Shown piece by piece: positions 24,139 through 36,800 of a stretch of 64,000 bases of DNA (position 1 is the stretch's first letter; every line of letters starts with the position of its first letter). A program made the translations under genes and the position numbers. The stretch lies in NCBI GenBank assembly GCA_030248215.1, contig JASANG010003859.1:1-64000 (forward strand), given 5' to 3'. This stretch comes from Enoplolaimus lenunculus (taxonomy: Eukaryota; Nematoda; Enoplea; Enoplida; Thoracostomopsidae). The notes under the pieces were generated by a model. The model worked only from the letters and a program-made list of their open reading frames with translations. It was not told the origin of the DNA and did no database searches.

Positions 24139-24481
24139 GGACAGTGTAAAGTTTCACACATACTGGTTTATTAACCAGTGCCACAGGGAACGTTTTGTAG
24201 CAACGAAATATATTTTTGAATCTCAGACCTCAGACGGGCGGATCTACGGATTTAAAAACAAAGAATTCAAATTATTTCGTACAACTGCGTCTATTTTGAA
24301 TTAGAAATATTGGGATCAAAGATTCGAAATCCACGCTGAAAAAACGGGGGCTCGATGAGACCGACCCCTCATCGCTGGATCTGACATTAAACCTTTAATT
24401 TATTGTTTTAACGCACTCATACTGGAATCGATGCATTAGCTTAAAGGTTGAATTTGGGTCTATAGCCAGCTGAACTTAAAT

Positions 24482-24561
24482 ACACTGCAAAAAATGGTGA
24501 GTCAAATTGAGTCGTTCCGAAATGAGCATTTCCAGACTACGCAAACGTGAGTCGAATTTGA
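24482..24561. mobile_element. GAGTC MITE, left-end fragment
   Basis: ACACTGCAAAAAATGGTGAG and the following GTCAAATTGAGTC...CAAACGTGAGTCG match the left arm of the GAGTC family; the rest is lost. Confidence 0.6.
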
Positions 24562-24882
24562 CACCGCTGATCGAACATTTTAGAAGGATTAAACGAATTA
24601 TTTGTTAGGAAGATTTACCTTGCATCCTGTGGAAACCCACTTGAATTGTTCTACAGGGGCGTCCTGCAGAAAGATATACATATTTGGAGAGCACCGAATA
24701 ATTTTGGGGGTTCCCTACAATCACAATGCAAGATTGTTTACTTTTAGACCGAAACTATTGAAGGACACCAGCCAAATTAAGGGGAGGGGGCACGGTACCG
24801 CCCAAAGCCACCCTGTCGGGACGCCCTTGTCCTTCGACCCCCACCATTCCTGGTTGCGAGACTGGCAGTGTTTTATGTTTAG

Positions 24883-27800
24883 CGGTAAAACGTCAAGTCA
24901 TGGTGTGCCTTGGATTCACGCTTCGCGATCGAACATGGGTGCGTGTTTTTGGACATTTCTCACGATTACAACTGGAATTGTGACCGTTTTGAATGGATAT
25001 TTATTAATTCACAAATTTGTTCAATTTCACAAAGTTGCTCAAATGCAAGTAAGATTATATTCTCAGCGTTCGAGTTGAAAATGAAAATAAATTGGCATAA
25101 ACGAGCCTGCAAATAAGGCGGGGGCGGGGGCGAGAAAGGCGCCATCCCCTGCGAACGTCATCGAACCCGCTGGCTGAAATGTTTTTCAACTGCAGCGAAA
25201 GAATTCTGTGGTGTGAAAATTTTACTTGGCTCTTGAGGAAATCTCGATGCGGTTGTCTAATGAGAATTCTTCTGGGGGGTGATTATGAATTAAGTTTTTG
25301 GAGTTGAAAATGTACTAAATTTGTCACGGTCGTAGATTGGATTTGGTTGTGGGTCCAGTGGGAGTAGCGATGATAATTTTATATCGTTTGTAAACCAGTG
25401 GTTGAAATTAGCAAAAATTGAGCTTTGTGCTAACATTTTGGGGCGGGGAGGGGCGGGAAGTAACGGATTGGAATCGGGGTCCCTGTAGCAGGATTATTAA
25501 TTGTTGTCATTCCATGTCGTCCACAAGTCTCTGTCATAACACGGATAATGCTATCACTTCTACGCCTAGGTTTAGGGTGGTATTAATCGAACCATTAAGG
25601 ATTCTTTGTACCGGACGTGATATTCTATACAAGCTATTTTGGTATTGGGGGAATGCTGCTGTGAATATAAGGTAACATTATATATTACCCAATGAATCAA
25701 ATTCTGTATTGAACTTAATTTGGTCTTGGAAGCATTTACGCAATCTAATTAGAGTAATTGTCGGTTATGGACTAATTAGTAATTTTGGACTCTATCCAAA
25801 ACAAACTCTAATTATGTAAATACACTCATATTGATCCAGTCTCAAAATAGGGACGCACAACGTTTTTTTCGCTGTTTTATTCGGGTCATTACAGTAAACA
25901 TTGAGCATATTGTTGATTAAATTCTGACAAAATTCAATTTTAAAATTTTGAATTTTATAATTTTAGATAATGTTCGGATCAGTTCCGTTTCCAGGTAAGT
26001 CATTTTAATTAGCTGTAAAATATAAAAACGTTATATACACTGCAAAAAATGGTGAGTCAAATTGACTCTCTCCGAAATAGGCTCTACGGGACTACACAAA
26101 CTGAGTCAAATTCGACTCCACCAGAGTTAATTTCGACTCACTGAGTCGCATGTTTGACTGTGGCGGAGTCGAATTTGACTCAGTTTGTGTAGAACTGTAG
26201 AGCCTATTTCAGAGGGAGTCAATTTGACTCACCGTTTCTTGCAGTGTATATTGCTTCTGTGTTTTGAGCAATCTAGAGCGAGCGGTCAGATATTTGGCGA
26301 TTTATTGAAAACTGCAACCGAATAGTGAATTTTTACCGTCAATTTGACTTTTGCTCGCTTGTATTAATGCAGGAGTGACAATAATTCACGTGCAGCGGTG
26401 ATTGAAACTGCAATTTCATTCTTGACTACGCATTAATTTTAAAATTGAATTTTTTTTCAATTTGAAAACTTTCTAAAATGATGTAAATTCTATGCAGTTT
26501 GGAATTGCAAAATGTGTTAATTTTTCAATTTTGAATATTTTGTTTTTCATATAATTTCATTCGAGTCTACGTTGATAAAATACTGTCAATCACAAGCGAT
26601 TGAGAAGGTGCGCAAGTTAATTCTTTGCAATGATGGTGCCTTTTACGGCCGTCCTGCATGTGAATTATTGTTGTTCCTGCCAGGGATCGACCGGATATCT
26701 TGTTCCGGTTTAATATCCGGCAAAATCCGGCATCCGTATCCGGTTCCGGTAACCGATATAAATCTTATGGATACCGGATATTTGTGGTTGTGGTTCCAAA
26801 TGTCACAAAACTGTTTTTTGCACCTCGAAATACTTGACATTTTGAAGCGACTGCAATTCCGAGCAATTCTTGAATGGACACTGACATGAAATCAAAAATC
26901 CAAACCAAAATATTAATCTTAAATCCATAAATACAAATTTTTGCACGACTCAAATACGTCCAACAGTGTGCCAATTTAGATCCTATATCCGGTTAATATC
27001 CGGCTCTGGTTCCGGTACAAAATTCACTATCCGGCTTCGGTGTCGGTATCCGGTAAAATTAATATCCGGTCGATCCTTGGTTCCTGCATAAGGCTTGGCT
27101 TTTAATTTGTTTATAAGCTTATGGTTTAACTTTTTATTGCAATTGGAGCAAATTTATTGCATGGTCGTGAAGTTATTTGACAACATACATTTAGTGGTTC
27201 TTGTACACTCGGGCAAGCTTAAGGTTCAGACCAGTCTCAGCCTTAGCAAAAGGTTTACATACGTCTAAGCCAAACGCTTAACCTTTAATGTGGAGTTTAC
27301 GCGAACCCAATTTAGTGTAAGTATACAAGGTCCCCTCATATTCTCAAATCCGTATAGCACCTATCATCAGTAAGCGATAGGTTTTCAAACTAACGAATCA
27401 AATTTCACGAACTCTTGCAGTAGCAGATTTCAAAATTGCACAAAAGCTGATCAAATCAAGTTTTAAAAATATTATCATATTCAAAGAACGTCAGTCGTTC
27501 ACTTGAACGATGCAAAATCTGTTGCTAAACTGGTGATAGGTGCTACACACATGAAAATACGCACATGAATTAAAATTTTTGTTAAGTCGGCCCATGTAGG
27601 ACTAAAAAATAGTAAACTTAAAGGTTTAGACTATTTTTTGGCTTGGCTTGGCTTAGGCTTAGGAATATGCTCGTTCTTACGCTTAGGCTTAGGCTTAGGC
27701 TTAGGAATATGCTCGTTCTTACGCTTAGGCTTAGGCTTAGGCTTAGAAACATGCTTATAATACTGTTCCGCCCCTGTTCTTTGCATTTGCCGACAATTCG

Positions 27801-30800
27801 CAGGATGGTAACCAATTAAATTTGAGTTTAAACGTTTTTTGGTGGGAAGAAACTTAAACTTCGCTAGTCCCCGTTGACTTTGCGCCTTTCAACGAAACTA
27901 TTCGCATCGATGTTAAGTGTTGTGTTTCAGCCGTAACAATTTGCAACTTGAATCCGTATAAGAACAGTTTACTTCCGCAAGAAATGCGTCGCTGGGTAAG
28001 AAACTTTTACTCTGATACGTCGAATACCAACGATTATTGCATGGTTTTTGGGCTCAATAATGTCCTTTAAACCAGGGCCGGAGGAGCCACCCCCCATACC
28101 CTAAAATCCATCTGGCTTCTCGGTCGCTTCGCTCGCGAGTTCGGGGCCCCCACAGTTTGGAATTTTGGGGGGAGCATCCCACTTCTGCTTGCTCTGGCAC
28201 AGTTTTAAACGGTGCCCTTGAGCACAATTCTCGCCGCCTCATTCTATGTCTTAAACATTTTCAAGAACGCAGTAGGCAACGATGTTTCAAGTGCTCAATT
28301 CTCGCCGAGCATCGCTCGGCGAAGAATTCAACGCTTGGAGCATCGTTGCGTACTTTACTGCTGCTTATTCTCAGCGACCTACAGGATATAACCCTAAAAC
28401 GCACGCGGGGTTGTACATATTTTACAAAAGTTGATACAGAACAAGCAATGACGGTAAACTTACTTTAACTCATCTGAGTTAAAGCTTAAGCTTTGAAGGC
28501 GAAAGTGTACAATTGAACATATTTTTTGCAAAATTTTCTGGTTTGATCACTGGATACAATGATAGATTTGGCTTCATATCAAGCATTAATAATTGTTCTT
28601 TATATACGAAAATAATTTATATTAATTAGCCGTCATTGCTCAATGCGCAAAAGTAAGCGAAGCCACAACACTCTGTGTGCACATTTTTTGCCACACAACA
28701 ATCACGTTTGTGTTATGAAAAAATATTATAAACAAAGTAATACTGGACAGTTGCCAAAAATACGTATGCGGGGCGTTCACGCTTTAATAAAATGATGTGT
28801 TTGCTTTCAGCTTGACATATATCGTATAGTGAGAAAAGAACGTCAGAAAGAAAAAGAAACACAAAGCAGTAAACGAAAACAACACATGCGACAACAAATG
28901 CACGCACGAACAGCAAGAGATCTTCGTGTGAAAAGCATCAATCAATTACCTCAAATGCTCACAGCATTTCGTAGTGTGGCGAAACGAAGCGTTGAAGGTA
29001 CTTGATTTGGAGGAACGGTGACTCCTTTCACCCAGTCTAGACGGGCCCGCAGCCAAGGAGGCGGGCAGGGGGGCTCAGTCTCACCCTGGAAACAGTTTGG
29101 CCCAAACTGGAAAATTTTTAACCTTGCTTGTAAGTCATTGAAAACCCTTGTATGCATCTTCTAAAATTTTTCCGCTCCCGTAGCAAGGTGGTCCGACTAC
29201 GGGCCTGGGCTGGTAAAATTTCCATGCAGGAACGGCTCTGAAGCAGTGTTCAGTGTACTGAAGCGAAAAAATAAGCTTCAGTGTCCATTACGCTACCCTC
29301 TCAAAAGTCACCTGGTGTACGCATGAATATTGTGGTACTTGCATCACGGATATATAGCTATGTAAATTTTTGGATCGGTTTTTGAGGATTCGCTGAAATT
29401 AGCTTATAAAAATATCTAATCTCCGGCAAAATATTGGGAAGCATACAGGTTCCTTGTGTTTTTCCGTCTTCATACCTTCATTATTTTTAGAAATCCGCTT
29501 ATTCTGACCAACGGTCACCTTGCTATGGTTCGACAGGTGAAATTGACCAACCGCAAAGAGTCTTTCGTATTGAAAAATGCTGAAAAACAAATAGCTAACA
29601 TCAGAAATTAGCTTTCCATCTTGTTTTACGGAATATCAAACCTAAACCTTTTCATGTATTGTAGATATACGTGTTTACTTCAAGAATTTTGTGGGCCATA
29701 TTCTTAAATGTGTGTAGCACCTATCACAAGTTAGTGATTTGTCTTGTAACTTTCGAACCAGTGAGAATACTTAGGCTGAAAATTTAGCACATTTTTTGGC
29801 ATTTGACTTTACTTCTCAACCAATTTTGAGATCAGCAATTGCAATTGTTAATGAGTTTGAAAACCTATTACTAACTGATGATAGTTGCAATACGCATTTG
29901 AGAATATTGGCCCTTAATGAAACTTGACGACATTATTAACTTTAGATGACAGCGTATTATATTCAATCCAAAAAGATATATTCAACGAAACATTGCAAGT
30001 ATATCGTATGTGGCAACGAGGACTACCGTTTAAATACGAACCAGTGTTGACATACTGTAGCTGTCATGATCCAAGGTGAGCCAGTTAAAACATTCCTACA
30101 TATTCGATATCCGTATTATATACAAGGTAGTAGCCAGAGATCTAAAAGGGTCATAGGAGCCACGGCCCATGCATAGAACAGGGCTGGAACAGTAGTATAA
30201 GCATATTCCTTAGCCTAAGCCTAAGCCTAAGCAAAAAATTAGTCTAAAGCTTAAACTGACTGTATTACAGCCCGTTCGGAAAATGATCCGGCCCTGTTCT
30301 ATACATGGGGCGGAGCCACGGTCCCTGATCAGAATTAGCATACGGTAAGAAGGATGTCCAATAAGTTGTTCTGCAGATCCTGAATCCCAATCAATATCCG
30401 TCGGCGAGCCACTGGTACTAAAGCGATTTGAAGTGATTGAACATACAACGTAGTTTTTGGGATACACTTAACCCAAGAACCGAATATGCAAAATTTAGGC
30501 ATTACATACGTGACCAACAATTTGGGCAAAAATATACAGAAATCGTTTAGCGTTGTAATTAACTTTGTCCATGCTACTTTTAAGGCCGTCCCGGTTTCTG
30601 GAGGGTCTGTAAGAGAGTAGGTTTACAATTCTAGACTACATTTTTTACTTACGTTTAGTATTAGGCTTAGGCTTAGGGATACGCTTTTGCAATCTTTATT
30701 ACGCTTAGGCTTTTGGATACGCTTAATCTGCTGTTACGGCCCTAAAAGTAACATTGGCCATTAACTTTGTGTGATACGCGTCAAATTGTAAACAATACAC

Positions 30801-33800
30801 GTGTGCTTGTGATGATCAGTTCAAATATCTAAAACAATTTTCATGGGCGCAGTGCCAGGATATTGGGTAGAAATATTCAAATGAACTCGAGCGATGTAAA
30901 TTTCAAATTTTTAAAATTTTGCTCAATACATCGAGTTAAATTTTAAATTTCAATTTAGGAAATTGGGAAACGAAACGAAGTTTCAACTCAACTTTATGAA
31001 ACCATATATAAGATTGTGTGACGATTACAGAAGGGTGTAGTAACCTAAGCTAAACACCGCTGATTACTAACAATAGTTCATATACACAAGAGTATACAAC
31101 TGGATACATTCTGTTACAAAAAATGTACTTTGCTCATAAACTCGAGCGGTGACGGTAAAACGCCTCACAGCCGAGAGTTCAAGGCATAAACCGCAGTTTG
31201 AAATTAAATTTCAAATGAAATAGAAAATATTCCAGTTATCATACACCTGTTGACGTGTAAATATTTCTTATTACACGAACATTTTGGAAATTATTGTTTG
31301 ATCGAAAATTAAAATTACTGTTGGTGTTTAGGAAACACGTATACGTTAGGCTAAACCTTAAATCTATAATTAACCACTTCTCACATTGAGTTGCCTATAG
31401 GCAACTCAGCGCAGTGTATATACGTTAAATAATGTATATCGTACCGTGTTTAACAATTGCAACACGTATACATACTACTAAATCACCACAAGACGTGATA
31501 GCCCCCTCGGGCTCGAGCGTCAAGCTCCTATAGCTGAGTGGTGATGGTATACGCCTCCCACTCCAGTCACTGGAGTTCGAATCCTAGCATAAAAGTAGGT
31601 CTCTGGGGAAATAGAAAATATTCATGTGAGAAAGGGTTAAGTGAAATATATATATAATAGAAATATTTAGTTTTTATCAACATTTTGACATGTATTTATA
31701 CTCAATAATTACAGTAGTGATTGCGCTGCGGTGTCGAACTACGTTGACGGCGGAACCGATCATTGTTTTTGTTTTGAAGAAATTCACACTCAAACACCTT
31801 GGCCATGCTTCCACAAATCAATGTGGGGTCTGAGCAAATGTATCCAATGCAGTGTTACTGGTCAGTTCTATGAGGTTCCGTCAGGGGTCCAGCCAGCCAT
31901 TCACAGTTTGGAACGGTATAATAAACGCTTACTTGTAATGATATTGGTAGTAATTAAGGCATGTAGCATGCTAACCTTCCTATGGGGGGCTAAAAATTTA
32001 TAGGAAGGGTGTGGAAATATAAAATGGTTGATTCAACTGAAAAAGGGTTCGACAAATAGAAAGTGAGAATCAACCATTTTATATTTCCACAAAGGACGTT
32101 CAAGAGTTTCAGTGACTTACAAGGAAGGTTGAAAATTTTCGCGCCAAATCAGTTATTTGACAATAACTTAATAACTTGTTAACCGATTGTCTGATTATAA
32201 ACAATTTAACACCGTTGGACTCAGCTCTGCAAGCTGCATCGAATGATAAATAATTTGTCAAACTTTTTGACAAAATTGTTTTTTTGGTCCCAAGGGGGGA
32301 GGGGGATCTTGGGACCTTAAAAAATCGAATTTTTCAAAAATACAAATTTGGCCATAAAATGACCACACAGGAGGCCATGAGAAGCTCAAATATACAAAAA
32401 TTTTCAAAATCCGATCACTTTTGGGCAAACGCGGTCTGGGGGGTGGGAGATAACCGAAAAGATCCGCAATTTGTTTGACAGAACTCAACATTTTATATTC
32501 AAGCGTATTATTCTAAACCATGCAATGAACTTTTGACCAAATTTAACTCATAGGTCAATTAATGTTAAAATAATCGGTTTCAGGTCGCTGCAGTTTACCG
32601 CCGGAAGATATTGTCGTCTTTAACGACATCCCGTTTGTGCCTTGTTTGTGTCAGCTTGTTTCGCGTTATTGTGTCGTTCAACCACGTGAAATTCGTGTTT
32701 ACGGCAACGCGCTTGAAGAGTTTCCAAATCCAAAGCCAACTACGCCAAGTCCAGTGGCGATCAGAAAACTTGGCTTTAAAGTAAGTGTACTAATATATAC
32801 ATATATACATACATACATATTCTATATACATACATATACTCTCTAAAAGCTTAAAGTAACTTGAGTTAAGCTTGAAGTAATGCAGTAGTATTAAACTATA
32901 ACTTTCTAGATTAACTTAAGTAACAGGTAAGTTTAAGCGTAGACTCATTTAAAATTTAACATATTTTCAGTTTAAGCTAAACTGAACCAACTTTTAGATG
33001 GACGTAATTTCTGGACTGCACTTGTTACTTAAACTAAAAATAAGTTTACTTAAACTAAAATAAGTTTACTTAAACTAAAAATAAGTTTACTTAAACTCGT
33101 GTTAAACTTAAAAACTCGTTAGTTTAAGTAAAATTTTAAATTCTAGTTTAGTTAGTCCGTTCAGCCTTTTAAGTTTTAGTAAAAATAATATTCAAGATTA
33201 ATTAAGCTATAATTGAAGTTTAAGTCTTTAGAGACAACATACATATTATATATAATAGATATAACTTTAAGGTCATTATTAATCCGCAGCGGTTTTGGTT
33301 AGCGCCACCCCCAGTACCCTCCAACTGGACGGAACGATCACTCTAAAACTGACCCCTCATAAAAATTCAAAATACGATATTTCACAAGTAAACTTTTAAT
33401 TTGACCGTTAGTACGAAAAGGATTTCAGTGTTGACCATATTTACATGTGTGTGTAAATCGTGTGAAACCTAATTTTTCAACTTTGATGTCTATTTTGTAT
33501 TGAAAAACGCACAAATGTTGATCTCTGTTTTAGGGCGTCAAAGGTGAAAGTTCACTGCATACCAAAGCGAAAGAAAACGTCATGATTCAAACCGCAAGTA
33601 TGGATGTCGAACAACGAATGAAGATATCGTATACTAAAGAAGAATTTATCGAAACTTGCTCGTTTGATGGCGATGAATGTGATTACAAGTGAGTGTTTTT
33701 AGCGAAATTTTCGTTCTGTTTGGTTTCTTGGAAATACGCTGCCAGTAGAGCTGCAGGGTCCCCACGAGCGGGCATTGCTTAGCTGTGCCCCCGCCCAAGT

Positions 33801-36800
33801 AGACTCGATTTAAAAGTAAACAATCTTGAGTTGCAATTGTGGAAGCCTCTAAAATTATCCTGTGCCCCCAGATATATTTTTGCGGAAGCCCCTGCGGTAG
33901 GGGCCTAAATAGGATTTTGATAAGGAAGATGGTTAATTTGTGTTTAGATGAAGATATGGAATTGGGTTTTGGGTTACGGTTGAAGACGTTCGTCGATATA
34001 GAAAATTATGTCAATTCCTAAAGCATAAATATATTGGCCAATGTTACTCTAAGGGGCGTAATAGTAGATTAAGCGTATTCCTAAGACTAAGCCTAAGCCT
34101 AAGCGTTGCAAAAATGTATTCCTAAGCCTAAACCTAAGCCTAAGCGTTGCAAAATTGTGTTCTTAAGCCTAAGCCGAAACCTAAGCTTAGCCTAAGCGAA
34201 AAAGTGTAATCTAGAATCTACACCTACCCTTTTATGGACCCATTAGAAACCTAGAAGCCCCTTAAAGCAACATGGGCCAATATTAATATTCATAAAACTA
34301 GAAACAGAATTAGTTTCTGAATTCTAATGATTTAATATGTGTTCAGGTGCAATTATAGCATTAATATGGATTAAATAGGCGAATGATTTTAAACGTACGT
34401 GGACTGCTTAATAGGGGACTCTTAGCAGTTTTGGGCTCTTGAGTTTTTGTGGACTTTTGTGTCGATTTCACCGTTGCGTCGCTTAATTGAGACGTAAAAA
34501 ACATTAGCTTTTGTAGACATTTTTCCAATTTTTTGAAATTTTTAGACTTTGGCATAATTTAGACTTAAGATTCAGCTTAGGAATTTTTTCGATTTTGGAT
34601 TAAGCTAAAGCTTGTGGCGGTAAAATATGCAAGTTTCAAGGGTATATAATATTAGAGATTACATTTAGTGATATTTTAGTTTTAAAATAACATATTTTAA
34701 ACAATATTCTATATTTCAGCTGTATTGATCAATGATTGTTTGGATTATACAGGCCTGCTAGCCTACTGTCTTTGCTAGGAGCGGTGTAAAATTTTATTCG
34801 GCGATTATACAACGGTTTTCGATGAGCATCAAGCGAGGTTGAAATTTTTTCAGGAGGTGCCAAAGTGTTTCGGGACAGTTGGTCCGCCCTCTGTACACAG
34901 ACCTAAACAGTGCTTTCTTAAGCTGCAGACCCTTTCATCTTATGCTTCACTCACAATTGAGATGTTATCCTTTGTATTTTAGAGATTTTACTCTACACCT
35001 TGATCCAGTCTATGGTAACTGTTACGTCTATAACTACGATTTGAGTGTTGAACGCAACAGCACAAGAGCTGGACCGTTATACGGTACAATTGATTTTCGC
35101 CAAAATTAGGGTTGCGCTATACTTGACGTCCGTCGCCGTGCGTCACCCGCGCGGCTGCGTTCGTCATCGTCGGTCACCATACGTTATCGTACGTGACTGA
35201 TTTGCGTACGATACCGCACGGTGATTGACAGCGCCGTACGATGAAGGACGGCGCCGGAGCGTGAAGGACGGCGCCGGACGGTGAAGGACGGCGCCGGACG
35301 GTGAAGGACGGCGCCGGACGGTGAAGGACGGTGCCGCTCGGTGATGGACGGCATCATACGGCTGGCGGGCAGGCCGTACGGGTGACGGGCTGCGCCGCAC
35401 GGCAAAAAAGTATAGCACAACCTTTACATTTGGACGATTTTCAAACGGCAATATGCTATGTATGAAAGATATTCAAGGTTTCCTGTGTAAAGATAGAAAT
35501 TGGACACGATTTGTGACAAGAAGGACACACCGTTAGACCGCGGGCTGCGGACCCATAATCCATGTGACCCGCGATCTATTATGACTAATTCGCCAGTTTT
35601 GCCGACAAGCAATATTTCGAGTTCCGTTCCGTGAGTCGAGTTTAGCTGCTTAGATTTAAGCTTAAGCTTAGAATTATTGTCAGGTTTACGTTTAGGTTTA
35701 GCTTTCAGCTCTGTCAGATTCGTCAGGGATAGGAGTGTAACTGTATGTGGGGATATGTAAACAAGTACCATCAAACGTATGTCGTCTGGTGTTGTTTCTG
35801 GTTTATAGGTTTGCGAGTTCTTGCGTATTCAAACATTAGCGACTACATTGAAATAACCGAAGCAACTGGTATCCGGTTAAGCATCCACGGGAAAACAGAA
35901 GAACCGTTTCCGGACGTATTTGGCTATAGTGCACCGACCGGAACTGTATCATCGTTTGGACTAAAATTGGTACGTTAAACATCCGGCGGCTCGTATCCGG
36001 TTCAACTTGCTAGGCTGGCTAAAATGTTTATGTATAACGCATTCAAAGCTATTGCTTGCATTCCAAGCGAAGTTTAAAATTTTCTTGACGAGGGGACAAA
36101 GGTTTCATTGGGGAACTGAGCGCCTGCTGTATCCCCTTTAGCTACGACTGTAGTTACGGGAGTGTATATTTGACGTCAAAGGAGAAACTAATGTATAAAT
36201 TTCAATTTTATTGGCTCGTTCTGCGGTTCTATTGTTAAAACTCTAAATCACGCAATGAAAATGAGACGGCACCGAAGCCAAAATGCGAGGGGGGTATTGG
36301 AAAAATTCAACACGTGCGAGTATATTTTGTACCGCGCTACAATTAATAAGTTGCATAATCTCGGCCCGTATTCTCAAATGTATGTAGCATCTATCGCCAG
36401 TTGATGATCGATCTTGTAAGTTTCGAATCGGTAAATGCTGGTGAGCAGGGTGCAACCGGAATTCCGGTTCCGGTTCCGGTAAATTGTAATTCCGGTTGCA
36501 TCCTGGTGGTGAGCACTGAAAATCACCACATTTATCACATTTGACTACTTGCCGTATTTCGATACAAATTTTGAATCCTGGAAGTGCGGCTGTGTGTCGG
36601 TTTGAAAATCATTCGCTAACTGATGATAGATGCTATACACATTTGAAAATATGGCCTTGTAACAACGGTACAGTATTGGAAGGTGTTCCTTGGAGTGCCG
36701 ACCCCCTATACTGTACCGTTTTTACAACCTGTTACCTGAGATTAATTCAATTACTCTGGCTAATACTGTGAATTAATTTTAGAAACAAATTACTCGACTA

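Noticed and set aside
31500-31580. tRNA gene
   Set aside because: A- and B-box-like words exist but the acceptor and T stems do not pair; a decayed SINE is more likely.
35164-35451. Overlapping minus-strand frames of 78-95 codons rich in Arg, Pro and Ser
   Set aside because: They come from the CpG-rich tandem interior of a MITE, which is open in several frames.
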